Shown here: positions 14,932 to 25,094 of the stretch, piece after piece
Layout of the letters: each line of letters starts with the position of its first letter
How positions within the stretch are numbered: position 1 is the stretch's first letter
NCBI RefSeq assembly: GCF_014838715.1
Contig: NZ_CP061947.1
Span: 682,001 to 746,000, forward strand
DNA: 64,000 bases
Source: Algoriphagus sp. Y33
GTDB taxonomy: Bacteria; Bacteroidota; Bacteroidia; Cytophagales; Cyclobacteriaceae
Reading direction: 5' to 3'
The notes under the pieces: generated by a model
What the model saw: only the letters and a program-made list of their open reading frames with translations
Databases searched by the model: none
What the model was told of the DNA's origin: nothing
Translations under genes and position numbers: made by a program

Positions 14932-16251
14932 TTAGAAAGCAGGAAACTCTTGCTTCAACCCCTTGAACTGATCTATCATTTCCCATTTGGGCCTGTAGAA
15001 AGAATTTAAAATTCTTCCGCCCACATAGCCGTTTTCAATGACATTCAGTGCCGATGCCAAGCGCAGGTCAGCCGGATCGCCCCAATTGAACTGCGGCGTA
15101 TCGCCCACATAAAAGTCAGCGGGGAATCCATCGAAATACTCCGCTTTTCCTTCGGAATTGGCAGTAGCAAAAGTAATAGGTACTAGCTCTACATTATTTT
15201 CCCTGAGTGTTCTATTATAGCTGGAGAGTGGAAAGGAGCCAACTGGCTTGCCAAAGGTATCGTCACCGATCAATGTGATAGTAATATAAGGATTTAGGGA
15301 ATTGATTACCAGTTCAGATGCTGAAGCCGATCCGCGGGAAGTGATGAAGATTAAGTTATCAAGGTTTAAATTCCCAACCTTTTTGAAGTTTACACTTTTC
15401 TGCCGGTCTGTTTTAAGTGAATTTAGCTTATTTGTATACATCAGGTTATCTGAGTGGGAAGCTTGAATCAAATAATTGTTGATTTGCTCTGCCACAGCTA
15501 CAGAACCTCCTCCATTGTACCGTAGATCGATGATGAGAGCATCTATACCGGCTGTTTCGAAAAACGACATGGATTCATCCACCTCTAGGCTTTTGGTTGG
15601 TGATTGACCGGCAGTGGCCTTGAAACTTTGATATACCCAATAGCCCACTTTTTTTCCGGGAAGGTCTATTACTTCCTGATGCAAAACCGAATTTGACTGG
15701 TATTCAGCCTTTACGTTGATCCTAGTGGTGGTAGTTCCGTCCGGTAGTTTGAAGGTAAAAGAATTTGTAATCCCGGGATCTGAAGTTCCCAGTTGGAAGT
15801 CGTACCCCCCGGATGAATTTTTGTATGTTGAAATAGGTTTTTCGTTGATTTCTATGATTTCCCAGCCTCTCTGCCAACCATCTAATCCCGCCGGAGATTC
15901 ATCAAACACAAAAGTCAAATAAAGTCTCTCCGTGGCATCGAAGGCGAATCCGAAACCGTGACCGGCATTTTTGCCTACAAATGCTTTGTCGAATTCTTCC
16001 TTTGTAGTAAGGTAAGAGAAGCGGTCCAGAGGTTTGTAAATAATAGCATCCAACAATTCCTCATTGCTGCTGTACTCGGATGTGTTGATCGATGCAGGGA
16101 GCTCGTCATTCCAGTAGTACCACTCTTCCATGGAATCAAAAATAGCACCTCTAACTTGTTCCGATTGTGGGTCGGGAACAACATCATCCTTTGGATCGCA
16201 AGACCAGATAAATACTATCAATAAACCGAAGAACCATTTTGACTTATTCAT
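14932..16251 (-). CDS. S41 family peptidase, lipoprotein
   Basis: A 439-residue predicted lipoprotein (C18 in FIWSC-DP) anchored on the periplasmic or outer-membrane side. The order is a helical cap (30-90), a degenerate PDZ-like region (95-185) and the S41 protease core (190-400) with LRYNGGGSV, the nucleophile segment TSRGSASASE at about 305-313 and the general-base lysine K335 in FGKPVG. These features match the C-terminal processing peptidase/tricorn-core family that degrades unfolded periplasmic proteins. Substrates are unknown. It is convergent with hisIE. Confidence 0.88.
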   Translation of the reverse strand: MNKSKWFFGLLIVFIWSCDPKDDVVPDPQSEQVRGAIFDSMEEWYYWNDELPASINTSEYSSNEELLDAIIYKPLDRFSYLTTKEEFDKAFVGKNAGHGFGFAFDATERLYLTFVFDESPAGLDGWQRGWEIIEINEKPISTYKNSSGGYDFQLGTSDPGITNSFTFKLPDGTTTTRINVKAEYQSNSVLHQEVIDLPGKKVGYWVYQSFKATAGQSPTKSLEVDESMSFFETAGIDALIIDLRYNGGGSVAVAEQINNYLIQASHSDNLMYTNKLNSLKTDRQKSVNFKKVGNLNLDNLIFITSRGSASASELVINSLNPYITITLIGDDTFGKPVGSFPLSSYNRTLRENNVELVPITFATANSEGKAEYFDGFPADFYVGDTPQFNWGDPADLRLASALNVIENGYVGGRILNSFYRPKWEMIDQFKGLKQEFPAF

Positions 16252-16325
16252 ACTATCTGGCTTAGCTGTTGTAAATTACGAATTAAGGGAGTTTTTAGAC
16301 TTAGATTATCGTAAAAAGCCCCAAA

Positions 16326-16405
16326 CAAACCTGTCAGGTCTTGCAATAAGGATAGTTCGAACAAATGATTCTTCGAATATGGACTGTGTAAACCTGACAG
16401 GTTTT
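16326..16405. repeat. Pair of ACCTGTCAGGT palindromes
   Basis: AAACCTGTCAGGT (16327-16339) and AAACCTGACAGGTTT (16390-16404) are each near-palindromic and also complementary to each other. They fill the gap between the Dabb gene stop and the S41 gene start on the minus strand and could fold as one long stem. Confidence 0.6.
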
Positions 16406-16424
16406 GATTCATGCGAGTAGTAGA

Positions 16425-16817
16425 TTAGATAGCAATATCGTACACTTGGACTTTTTTCCACATATGGGAATACTTTTCTATAAACTCCAGATGGGTAGGA
16501 TCGGATTGATAAATCAATTGATCTTCTAAGCTATCAAAGAACGCAGTACAGGCTACTTGGAAGCTATGATCGACTACGTCCCTGTCTTCCGTGGCGGCAG
16601 GAGTGCCTGCGATGAATTTGCCTACAGTCTTGCATCTTCCCAGCATCGGGACAGCTTCTGTGAGGAATTCTTGGGTATTTGCTTCATCATGAAGCCAAAA
16701 ATAAACTTGGTGAATCATTTTTTGTTTTGCCATTTCTTTAGCGATTGAGGTTATAGGTAAGACAGCGGTAGCACTTGCTACGCCGATGGTTTTGATAAAT
16801 TGTCTTCTTGATTTCAT
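16425..16817 (-). CDS. Exported Dabb-family (stress-responsive alpha/beta barrel) protein
   Basis: 130 residues. The N-terminus SRRQFIK at 3-9, followed by a hydrophobic run, is a twin-arginine signal. From about residue 34 (MIHQVYFWLHDE) to the end it follows the Dabb ferredoxin-like fold: edge strand, helix, and the VDHSFQVACTAFFDSLEDQLIYQSDP-type middle with the later HLEFIEKY helix. Such proteins are dimeric; enzymatic role unknown here. It stands alone upstream of the S41 gene on the same strand. Confidence 0.85.
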   Translation of the reverse strand: MKSRRQFIKTIGVASATAVLPITSIAKEMAKQKMIHQVYFWLHDEANTQEFLTEAVPMLGRCKTVGKFIAGTPAATEDRDVVDHSFQVACTAFFDSLEDQLIYQSDPTHLEFIEKYSHMWKKVQVYDIAI

Positions 16818-16986
16818 TTGTGATTGTTTAGGTTTGAGGGCTTGGTGAGTTTTTTTGAACGGATAAATATCGGTTTCATCCGTGGTTCTAAAGATAAAAA
16901 ATTAAATTACTTTTAGATAGTCGGGTGTTTTTAGCCATCCTATTAAACCGTCACTCTTTTTTAATTGAATATAAAGCAGCATTAGT

Positions 16987-17973
16987 ATGAATTACAGAAC
17001 TTTAGGAAAAACCGGTTGGAAAATTTCTGAAATAGGCCTTGGTACCTGGCAGGTTGGGGGAGGATGGGGTACGGCTTTTGATCCCAAAGTGGCAGAAGAA
17101 ATTCTTCATGCCGCGTTCGACAAAGGGGTGAATTTTGTGGATACCGCTGATGTCTATGATGCAGGGCTAAGCGAAGCTGCAGTGGGAGAAGCAGTAAGAC
17201 AAAGATCTGAGAAAATTTACGTAGCCACCAAGTGTGGCAGGAGAATCCAGCCGCATATAAATGAAACTTACACCATAGAGAAACTTCGTCGTCATGTGGA
17301 GGATAGCTTGCGAAATACAGGATTGAACAGGTTGGATTTGATTCAGCTACACTGTCCTCCTACATCAGTTTACAAGCGTGACGAAATATTCAGCCTGTTT
17401 GAAAAGCTAAAGTCTGAAGGCAAAGTAGCAGCCATGGGGGTGAGTGTAGAGAAAGTGGAAGAAGCCAAGCTGGCAATGGAATACGAGGTAGTTTCGAGTG
17501 TTCAGGTGATTTTCAATATGTTTAGGCAAAAACCCGCCGAAGAGTTATTCAGTGTAGCTGCTGCAAAAAATGTGGGCTTAATCATTAGGGTGCCATTGGC
17601 AAGTGGTTTACTTTCGGGAAAGATTACTGAAGACACCACTTTTTCCAAAGATGATCATCGCTATTTCAACCGGGAGGGAAAAGCTTTCGATAAAGGAGAG
17701 ACTTTTGCAGGAGTACCCCTAGAGATAGCATTTCCCGCTGTTGAAGAGCTACAAGAAGTATTTAAAGGCGAGGGTGCCTTGGCGGCGATAGCGCTTCGCT
17801 GGATCCTTATGTATGATGAGGTAAGTGTCGTGATTCCCGGTGCTTCCAAAACTTCCCAGCTAGAAGCAAATGTAAATGCAGGACAACTTCCGCCTCTCAC
17901 GAAGGCCCAAATGGATGCTGTAAAGAATGTTTATGATAACTACATCAGAGAAGAGGTTCATCATCTTTGGTAG
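16987..17973 (+). CDS. Aldo/keto reductase
   Basis: NAD(P)H-dependent carbonyl reductase of the AKR superfamily, cytoplasmic. The catalytic tetrad is visible as D52 and Y57 (VDTADVYDAG), K82 (VATKCG) and H122 (IQLHCPP), and a C-terminal VIPGASKTSQLEAN segment binds the cofactor. The length of 328 residues is usual. Closest in layout to the YajO/IolS-like group; substrate unknown. It is convergent with the secreted protein gene at 18003. Confidence 0.9.
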   Translation: MNYRTLGKTGWKISEIGLGTWQVGGGWGTAFDPKVAEEILHAAFDKGVNFVDTADVYDAGLSEAAVGEAVRQRSEKIYVATKCGRRIQPHINETYTIEKLRRHVEDSLRNTGLNRLDLIQLHCPPTSVYKRDEIFSLFEKLKSEGKVAAMGVSVEKVEEAKLAMEYEVVSSVQVIFNMFRQKPAEELFSVAAAKNVGLIIRVPLASGLLSGKITEDTTFSKDDHRYFNREGKAFDKGETFAGVPLEIAFPAVEELQEVFKGEGALAAIALRWILMYDEVSVVIPGASKTSQLEANVNAGQLPPLTKAQMDAVKNVYDNYIREEVHHLW

Positions 17974-18002
17974 AACTGAACCGGCTCAAATACAAATTCT
18001 TT

Positions 18003-18914
18003 CTAATTCTTGCTCAAAATTGAATTATAGCTTTTCATGAAATCACTTTCTTCAGTCTGGAGAATATAGTTGTAAACAGTATTTTTATGTGTTTCCATTA
18101 GTGTTAAGGTTCCGTTATGCAGATTGATTACTTCCAATTCATTGTTTTTTGACCGGATGCCAGATGTTGTGACATAAAGCTTTCCATCCCGCTCCTTTAT
18201 ATCTTCTATTCTATTGATAATTGGTAATCTGTTCTGATCATATTCCAATGACATTTTTATTTTTGGACTGAAGTCATTTCTGTTTAGCGTAAAAGTTTGA
18301 TAAAATACATAATTCGCTCCTTCTAGCATTTCTCCGACTTCAGTTATATTGATTGGATTAGAAGTGAATGCTTGACCAAAAAGTACAGTTTGGGTGGATT
18401 GGCTTGGTGTATATTCGTTACCATAGTAATTGCCCCGGGATTGGGCATCTGAAATCAATACTACGTTTGCTCCAAGCATAGCTGCTTCTGCCTTCATTTT
18501 GTCCAATGATCTATTTTTCACATTATGCATAGTAGAAAAAACGGTCACTCCGGTTGCTTTACTGAATAATTCTCCTTTTGATTCAAGCCCCTCTGTCGCC
18601 TGAGGTACATAGGTTATGTAAACCTTTTCGGCATCTTCCAATCCCTTTACTTGATGAAAGGGACTTTCAAATGTCTCCTCACGTCCGCTTGCAAACAAAA
18701 TCTTTTTGACCTGAAATTTACTTACGGAATAGAGTGTGTTTTCTTCAGGGAAGGTGTATTTAATCAAGTTATTCCCAACTTCTTTAACCTGAACTTCCTT
18801 AGCACCTTCTGCTAAGTATAGTACATCATTATTTTTTGTTTGAGCTAATACAGACGAAGATAGCGAGATAAGTAGTGATGTAATTACTAAAAGGTATTTC
18901 ATTATGCTGGACAT
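18003..18914 (-). CDS. Secreted protein of unknown function
   Basis: 303 residues with a signal peptide (residues 5-25, cleavage likely after VLAQ). The mature part has beta-rich segments; around residues 135-155, LDKMKAEAAMLGANVVLISDA resembles the core of YbjQ/DUF4156-like small folds, where an AxxLGAN motif recurs. No catalytic motif was recognised. The preceding gene on this strand is typA, separated by a terminator. Confidence 0.75.
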   Translation of the reverse strand: MSSIMKYLLVITSLLISLSSSVLAQTKNNDVLYLAEGAKEVQVKEVGNNLIKYTFPEENTLYSVSKFQVKKILFASGREETFESPFHQVKGLEDAEKVYITYVPQATEGLESKGELFSKATGVTVFSTMHNVKNRSLDKMKAEAAMLGANVVLISDAQSRGNYYGNEYTPSQSTQTVLFGQAFTSNPINITEVGEMLEGANYVFYQTFTLNRNDFSPKIKMSLEYDQNRLPIINRIEDIKERDGKLYVTTSGIRSKNNELEVINLHNGTLTLMETHKNTVYNYILQTEESDFMKSYNSILSKN

Positions 18915-18983
18915 TATTGAGAAGATAGTTTTATTACGTGGAGTTAGTAAATAAAGTTTGCTAGGTAAAGGGGAATAAATAAC

Positions 18984-19016
18984 AACAAAAATCCCCCAGA
19001 CTTTCGCCTGAGGGAT
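18984..19016 (-). terminator. Terminator of typA
   Basis: On the minus strand CCCTCAGGC pairs with GTCTGGGGG around a GAAA loop and is followed by ATTTTTG. It lies 42 bases after the typA stop. Confidence 0.8.
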
Positions 19017-19057
19017 CCATTATCTTGACTCTAGAATATTGATTCTACAACTCTAAC

Positions 19058-20863
19058 TTAAGCGTCTTTCTTCGACATTCTGTTTCTTTCTCCTTCGTCC
19101 AAATAGATTTTTCTCATTCGAATAGACTTTGGAGTGATCTCTAGGTACTCATCTTTTTGGATGTATTCCATGGATTCTTCCAAAGAGAACTTCTTGGCAG
19201 GTACGATTCTCACGTTGTCATCAGAACCTGAAGCACGCATGTTGGTCAATTTCTTGCCTTTCTGCACATTCACCACAATATCATTGTCACGGGAATTTTC
19301 ACCGATTACCTGACCTGCATATAGATCATCTCCCGGATCTACGAAGAATGTACCGCGATCCTGCAGCTTGTCGATGGCATAAGCTGTACACTGTCCGCCT
19401 TCCATAGAGATCAATGAGCCGTTCGTACGGCCAGGTATAGGACCTTTAAATGGCTCATAGGAAGTAAACCTGTGGTTCATGATGGCCTCACCTTGAGTAG
19501 CAGTGAGCATGTTGTTTCTCAAACCAATCAAACCTCTTGAAGGTATATTGAACTCCAAGTGTTGAAGATCACCTTTTGGCTCCATGATTAGCAATTCACC
19601 TTTACGCTGAGTAGCCAGTTCGATCACCTTTCCTGCGGTTTCCTGAGGTACATCCACTACCAATGTTTCGATAGGCTCACATTTCACTCCATCGATTTCT
19701 TTGTAGATTACCTGAGGCTGGCCTACTTGGAGTTCATAGCCTTCTCTTCTCATTGTCTCGATTAAAACTGACAAGTGGAGGATACCACGGCCATAGACAA
19801 GGAATTTGTCTTCAGAATCAGTTGATTCCACGCGAAGTGCAAGGTTTTTCTCGGTCTCTTTCATCAGACGGTCTCTCAAGTGACGGGAAGTCACAAATTT
19901 CCCTTCTTTACCGAAGAAAGGAGAGTTGTTGATGGTGAAGAGCATATTCATGGTAGGCTCATCGATAGAGATTCTAGGAAGTGCTTCCGGATTATCCACA
20001 TCCGCGATCGTATCACCGATCTCGAAATCTTCGATTCCTGTTACTGCGCAGATATCTCCCGCACCTACTTCAGTTACTCTAAGTTTACCCAGTCCTTCAA
20101 ATGTATGAAGTTCTTTTACCTTCATTTTTTTGATAGAGCCATCAGCTTTCATCAATGCGATTTGCTGATTTTCCTTAATAGTGCCTCTTCTTACACGACC
20201 GATAGCAATTCTGCCTACGAAGCTGGAATAATCCAGAGAGGTGATTTGCATCTGAAGTGTGCCTTCGTCGATTTTTGGAGCTGGGATATGTTCCAAGATA
20301 GCATCCAAAAGTGGGAAGATTGTATCAGTAGGGTTTTTCCAATCAGGACCCATCCAGTTATTTTTGGCCGATCCGTAAAGCGTCTGGAATTCCAGTTGCT
20401 CTTCGGTAGCATCCAAGTTGAACATCAATTCAAAAACTGACTCTTGCACTTCGTCAGGACGACAGTTTTCTTTATCTACTTTATTTACTACTACGATAGG
20501 AGTCAATCCAAGATCCAACGCTTTGCCCAATACAAATCGGGTCTGGGGCATAGGCCCCTCGAAAGCATCTACTAAAAGGATTACGCCATCAGCCATTTTC
20601 AAGACTCGCTCTACTTCACCGCCAAAATCGGCGTGACCGGGAGTATCTATAATGTTGATTTTAGCGTCTTTGTAGCGAACGGATACGTTCTTTGAAAGAA
20701 TGGTAATTCCTCTTTCACGTTCCAGGTCATTGTTATCAAGGATCAAATCCTGAAACTGCTGGTTCTCTCTGAAGATCTGAGAAGCGTGAATGATTTTGTC
20801 CACGAGTGTAGTCTTGCCGTGGTCAACGTGTGCGATAATCGCGATATTCCGAATATTCTGCAT
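19058..20863 (-). CDS. typA: Ribosome-binding GTPase TypA/BipA
   Basis: Translational GTPase of the EF-G superfamily that aids ribosome assembly and stress adaptation. 601 residues starting at MQNIRNIAII: G1 AHVDHGKTT, G3 DTPGHADFGG, G4 NKVDK, then domains II, III, V and the BipA-specific C-terminal region. The frame is open for 37 more residues upstream (to 20974), but those do not resemble the family and ATG 20863 is the usual start. Stands as a single gene with its own terminator. Confidence 0.96.
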   Translation of the reverse strand: MQNIRNIAIIAHVDHGKTTLVDKIIHASQIFRENQQFQDLILDNNDLERERGITILSKNVSVRYKDAKINIIDTPGHADFGGEVERVLKMADGVILLVDAFEGPMPQTRFVLGKALDLGLTPIVVVNKVDKENCRPDEVQESVFELMFNLDATEEQLEFQTLYGSAKNNWMGPDWKNPTDTIFPLLDAILEHIPAPKIDEGTLQMQITSLDYSSFVGRIAIGRVRRGTIKENQQIALMKADGSIKKMKVKELHTFEGLGKLRVTEVGAGDICAVTGIEDFEIGDTIADVDNPEALPRISIDEPTMNMLFTINNSPFFGKEGKFVTSRHLRDRLMKETEKNLALRVESTDSEDKFLVYGRGILHLSVLIETMRREGYELQVGQPQVIYKEIDGVKCEPIETLVVDVPQETAGKVIELATQRKGELLIMEPKGDLQHLEFNIPSRGLIGLRNNMLTATQGEAIMNHRFTSYEPFKGPIPGRTNGSLISMEGGQCTAYAIDKLQDRGTFFVDPGDDLYAGQVIGENSRDNDIVVNVQKGKKLTNMRASGSDDNVRIVPAKKFSLEESMEYIQKDEYLEITPKSIRMRKIYLDEGERNRMSKKDA

Positions 20864-21106
20864 TTTTTTCCTGATTGAAGGCGCAAAAGTACAAATAATA
20901 TTTTGTAGTAAGGTTATGACTTTGTGAAGTTTGACCCAATTATTGATGGGTAGTGCCGTAAATTTGCTTTCCATTCTGGAATAATGGCTTCCTTAAATCA
21001 AAAATTTGTTTGAACGGGATCTTAGTTTGGGTAGAATTGTGTCTTCATTTTTAATATGCCTCAATTTCCTATTTAGCAAAGACTTAAAGAATCTGATCCC
21101 TAAGCT

Positions 21107-23257
21107 ATGAAATTCACAAAGATATTTGCTTGCCTAATCCTAATCCTTTCCCCATTTCATTTTTCCTTTTCCCAGGAAAATCCTACCGATCTGGTAAATC
21201 CTTTCATAGGGACAGCCCCGCTCACTGATCCTGCCATTATCGGTTATACGCCCCCGCAAGATTGGCGTGTTTGGGCCGGATTGACATTTCCGGGAAGTGC
21301 TCTGCCAAATGCTATGGTGCAGCTGAGTCCGATCACTAAATGGGGATCGGGAGCCGGTTATGAATATGAGGATACAGCAATTCTCGGCTTTGCCCATACG
21401 AATAAAGGTCACTGGAATCTCTGCAACCTTGCTGTGTTGCCCCTTTCCCCAGAGGCTGTTGCTCCCTTTCAGTCTTCCTTTTTCCATGCTAAAGAAAATG
21501 CCTCTCCCGGGTATTATGATGTATATCTGGAGGATTATAAGGTAAAGGTGAAGTTGACTTCGACCTTGAGAACAGGAATGCATGAGTATAAATATGACAA
21601 TCCCACGGATAGAAGAATCTTATTTGGCTTGGGAAAATCAAATAATGATGTATCGGATTGGGAGATTGAAAAGGCAAGTAAGAACGCTGTAAGTGGATTC
21701 CAGCAGGTGGGAAGGGATAAGATCCATTTTTATGCGGAGTTGAGTCATGAGGTGACTGATTTGAAATTAGAGAACAAGGGAGAGAAAGAGGGGTACGCTA
21801 TCCTTTCACTTTCTGATCAGGATACCGGGGCTGTGACAATGAAAATTGGAGTTTCCTATGTAAGTATGGACAATGCAAAAGACAACCTGCAAAAGGAGTC
21901 TTCCGGCATATCCTTTGAAGAAATCAGACAGTCTGCTGTATCGGAATGGAATAAATTGCTTTCCAAGATTTCTGTGAAAAGCGATTCTAAAAGGGATAAG
22001 GAAATGTTTTATACCTCACTGTACAGGACTTTCCTTTGGCCGGCTTTGCGCAGTGATGTGAATGGGGAGTTTACCGATGAAGCGGGAAAGACCCAACGTC
22101 AAAACTTCAAGTATTATACAATTCCATCACTTTGGGATACCTATAGAAATAAGCTGGTGCTTTTGAGTATTCTTTCCCCTGAAGTTACCGGAGATGTGAT
22201 TTCTTCCCTCATCAGCAGAGCTGAGATTACGGGGTTTGTGCCGACATTTTTCCATGGAGATCATGGCGCGCCATTTATCACGGGTTCATATAAAAGAGGG
22301 ATTCGTAATTTTGACGTGAGAAAGGCTTATGCTTATCTGCTGAACAATGCCTATAATAAAGAAGGCCCACGGTCATTTGTAGATGAGTATATGGAAAAGG
22401 GCTATATCTCTGATCCCGACGTAAAAAATCCAAATGTGGAAACGAAAGCAAGGGCTGGCGTGTCCAAAACCTTGGAGTATGCGTACGATGATTATTCCTT
22501 GGCAATTTTGGCGGATACGTTGGACGATCAGGAGCACTTTGAGGATTTGATGGCGCGATCCCAAAACTATAAGAATGTCTTTGATCCTTCGGTGAATTTT
22601 ATGCGTGGAAAGTTGGCAAATGGCGATTGGATCACGCCTTTCGATCCGGAATACCCTTATTATGAATACATGTATCGCGAAGCCAATGCATGGCAGGTAT
22701 CCTTTTATGTCCCTCACGATATGCCGGGATTGGTAAAGCTGTACGGTGGAGAAGGTGAATTCGAAGCTAAACTGGATGAGTTTTTCACCAAGCCATGGAA
22801 TCCAAAATATATAGCTAGAAATATTTCCACATTTATTGGGCAGTATTGTCAGGGAAATCAGCCCGACCATGAAGCTCCTTTTGCCTATTACTATGTGGAT
22901 AAACCGGGGAAGTCCCAAGCTATCTTGGATAAAATAATGACTGAACTTTATGGGATCGGCCCAGGAGGCTTGGCACTTTCGGGAATGGACGATGCAGGTG
23001 AAATGTCGTCTTGGTTTGTTTGCGCTGCGGTAGGATTATATCCTATGTCGCCGGCTGATGCAGATTATTTGGTGACGGTTCCGCTTTTTGAGGAGGTGAC
23101 CTGGAAGGTAGACAACGGCAATGATCTGGTGATCCTGAATCCCCTTGGAGGGAGAAACTTAGAGGAAATCAAAGTCAATGGAAAGACTTTAAATGGATAC
23201 TATGTAGGGCACGATTTGTTTAGAAAAGGTGGGATTATAGAGCTGGAAACGAATTGA
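21107..23257 (+). CDS. GH92 alpha-mannosidase, exported
   Basis: Removes alpha-linked mannose from N-glycan or yeast-type mannan, with calcium and an inverting mechanism. A signal peptide covers residues 1-22. The N-terminal beta-sandwich begins at DLVNPFIGT, and the (alpha/alpha)6 catalytic domain holds GNQPDHEAPF (about 583-592) and GMDDAGEMSSWF (about 625-636), which carry the conserved acidic residues. At 716 residues it is near the family norm. No SusC/SusD pair is adjacent, so it is not in a classical polysaccharide locus in this window. Confidence 0.92.
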   Translation: MKFTKIFACLILILSPFHFSFSQENPTDLVNPFIGTAPLTDPAIIGYTPPQDWRVWAGLTFPGSALPNAMVQLSPITKWGSGAGYEYEDTAILGFAHTNKGHWNLCNLAVLPLSPEAVAPFQSSFFHAKENASPGYYDVYLEDYKVKVKLTSTLRTGMHEYKYDNPTDRRILFGLGKSNNDVSDWEIEKASKNAVSGFQQVGRDKIHFYAELSHEVTDLKLENKGEKEGYAILSLSDQDTGAVTMKIGVSYVSMDNAKDNLQKESSGISFEEIRQSAVSEWNKLLSKISVKSDSKRDKEMFYTSLYRTFLWPALRSDVNGEFTDEAGKTQRQNFKYYTIPSLWDTYRNKLVLLSILSPEVTGDVISSLISRAEITGFVPTFFHGDHGAPFITGSYKRGIRNFDVRKAYAYLLNNAYNKEGPRSFVDEYMEKGYISDPDVKNPNVETKARAGVSKTLEYAYDDYSLAILADTLDDQEHFEDLMARSQNYKNVFDPSVNFMRGKLANGDWITPFDPEYPYYEYMYREANAWQVSFYVPHDMPGLVKLYGGEGEFEAKLDEFFTKPWNPKYIARNISTFIGQYCQGNQPDHEAPFAYYYVDKPGKSQAILDKIMTELYGIGPGGLALSGMDDAGEMSSWFVCAAVGLYPMSPADADYLVTVPLFEEVTWKVDNGNDLVILNPLGGRNLEEIKVNGKTLNGYYVGHDLFRKGGIIELETN

Positions 23258-23533
23258 AAAGAAACTTGCGACCATCAATCTGTGATCAAAATTATCCCTC
23301 ATAGATAGCTTGCAGCTTTCTTGTTTCTTCTATAGACCAGTCCAAAACCCTTGGGATCAGAAATTTTTTTGAATGAATTTAGATAGAACGGATGAGGATT
23401 TGATGTCATGATTTGAAAATTAGGAGAAAGACTTGGGCAGCATTGGTCATCCGACATCTAACATCCGACTATTATTTCAAATCATTTTCGCCAAAGCCTT
23501 TCATTCTCTATCAATTTTCCGGACTTTTCTACA

Positions 23534-24448
23534 ATGAACTACCAGCAACTAATTGAAGAAGTGTACCAAGAGGTACAGGAAGAGAATCTAAAAGGGAGGG
23601 TCGCCGATTACATTCCTGAAATCGCCGCCGTAAATCCGAATCAATTCGGGATAGCTTTGGTAGATCTCAAAGGAAATGTATATGGCGTGGGAGATCACCA
23701 AGTACCATTCTCTATCCAAAGTATCAGTAAGGTCCATACCCTTACCATGGTTTTTAATGTGTTCAATTCAAAACTTTGGACAAGGGTGAATGTGGAGCCA
23801 AGCGGTGATCCCTTCAACTCTATTGCACAGTTGGAATATGAAAAGGGAATTCCGAGAAATCCCTTTATTAATGCTGGGGCTTTGGTGATTACCGATGCAC
23901 TGTGCAGCAAATTTGAACACCCTATCGATCAAATATCGGCTTTTATCAATGACCTTGCAGGTGAAACGTGTGTGAAAATAAATCCTGAAGTCAAGAATTC
24001 GGAAATGAACCATGGGGAACGCAACACAGCATTAGCTTATTTTCTAAAATCCTTCAAGAACTTTAATAATCCCATAGATGAAGTGCTGGAAGTTTATTTT
24101 TCCCACTGCGCTATGGAGATGAGTTGCGTAGATCTAGCCAAATCCTTCTCTTTTTTGGCAAATGACGGCTTTTCGATTTTTGCAAATCGGGAAATTTTAT
24201 CAGAAAGCCACGCCCGACGTGTCAACGCCCTGATGTTGACCTGTGGGTTTTATGATGAGGCAGGAGAGTTCGCATTTAAGGTTGGATTACCCGGGAAAAG
24301 TGGGGTAGGAGGAGGAGTAGCAGCTGTGATGCCGCATAAGTTTAGTGTCGCGGTATGGAGCCCGGAGCTAAATGAGAAGGGAAACTCTGTGAAAGCAATT
24401 AGGGCATTGGAACTTTTGACGGATAAATTGGCATTTTCTTTATTTTAA
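23534..24448 (+). CDS. glsA: Glutaminase A
   Basis: Hydrolyses glutamine to glutamate and ammonia; a serine-dependent beta-lactamase-like fold. The S-x-x-K motif is S63-I-S-K66 (PFSIQSISK); the downstream NAGA (FINAGALV) and SGVGGG-VAAV segments also match. The length of 304 residues is standard for bacterial glutaminase. Upstream is a 276-base gap with two CATCCGAC repeats. Confidence 0.94.
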   Translation: MNYQQLIEEVYQEVQEENLKGRVADYIPEIAAVNPNQFGIALVDLKGNVYGVGDHQVPFSIQSISKVHTLTMVFNVFNSKLWTRVNVEPSGDPFNSIAQLEYEKGIPRNPFINAGALVITDALCSKFEHPIDQISAFINDLAGETCVKINPEVKNSEMNHGERNTALAYFLKSFKNFNNPIDEVLEVYFSHCAMEMSCVDLAKSFSFLANDGFSIFANREILSESHARRVNALMLTCGFYDEAGEFAFKVGLPGKSGVGGGVAAVMPHKFSVAVWSPELNEKGNSVKAIRALELLTDKLAFSLF

Positions 24449-24596
24449 GATTGTCTCTATCTCCGAACAGACTGATTTTCGCAATTTAAGTCTGCCCCTG
24501 TTTTTATCCGGACAGCCTGTTACCAAACCTAATGCATGATGATATTGATTAAACCGGCAAATATTGACTTGCGGTCAGTCCGGAATGATGGAAGCG

Positions 24597-25052
24597 TTAG
24601 ATCTCGATCTTAGCGATTTTTGAATGCATATCCGCCATCAGCATCAAGGCTGCTGAACCATACCATTCTTTCAACTCCATTCTGAGTACACCTGCCTTTA
24701 CAGCCGGATCCGTTGCGGTTAGTTTCTCGGCCTCTTCCACGTTTTCCACAGCAAAAATAAATAGACCGCGCAAGTCCTCGTTCCCAAAGAAAGGTCCTGC
24801 CATGACTAGATGACCTTCTTCGACCAATTGATTGATATTTGCCATGTGTCCTGCCTGTATGTCTTTTCGCTGCTCATCGCTGTATTCACCGACCCGCTCT
24901 CCTCTGTACAGAAAGGCGATCACGTATTTTCTCATCCCGTAATCATCCGCACCGAGTTCCTTAGCTAGTGTTTCGTCATAGTTCTTATCTTGGGCAAAAG
25001 AAGAAGAGACGGCAGAAAAGGCGAGCAGCGTCAAAAAGAATAGCTTTTTCAT
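24597..25052 (-). CDS. Exported YciI-like protein
   Basis: 151 residues with a signal peptide (1-20, SFAQ cleavage). The following part carries the YciI/Dabb ferredoxin-like pattern: YVIAFLYRGER, HMANINQLVEEGHLVMAGPFF and FIFAVENVEEAEKL. YciI proteins carry a His-Asp dyad: the His of HMANI is present and acidic residues are nearby. Enzymatic role is not established. It lies 42 bases downstream of the DUF389 gene, probably in one transcript. Confidence 0.85.
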   Translation of the reverse strand: MKKLFFLTLLAFSAVSSSFAQDKNYDETLAKELGADDYGMRKYVIAFLYRGERVGEYSDEQRKDIQAGHMANINQLVEEGHLVMAGPFFGNEDLRGLFIFAVENVEEAEKLTATDPAVKAGVLRMELKEWYGSAALMLMADMHSKIAKIEI

Positions 25053-25094
25053 AGTAAGGTTTGTTTAAGTTAACTTATCAAATGGCGATATAAA

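Noticed and set aside
20864..20974. 37-residue N-terminal extension of typA
   Set aside because: Does not resemble TypA N-termini; the conserved start is MQNIRNIAII at 20863.
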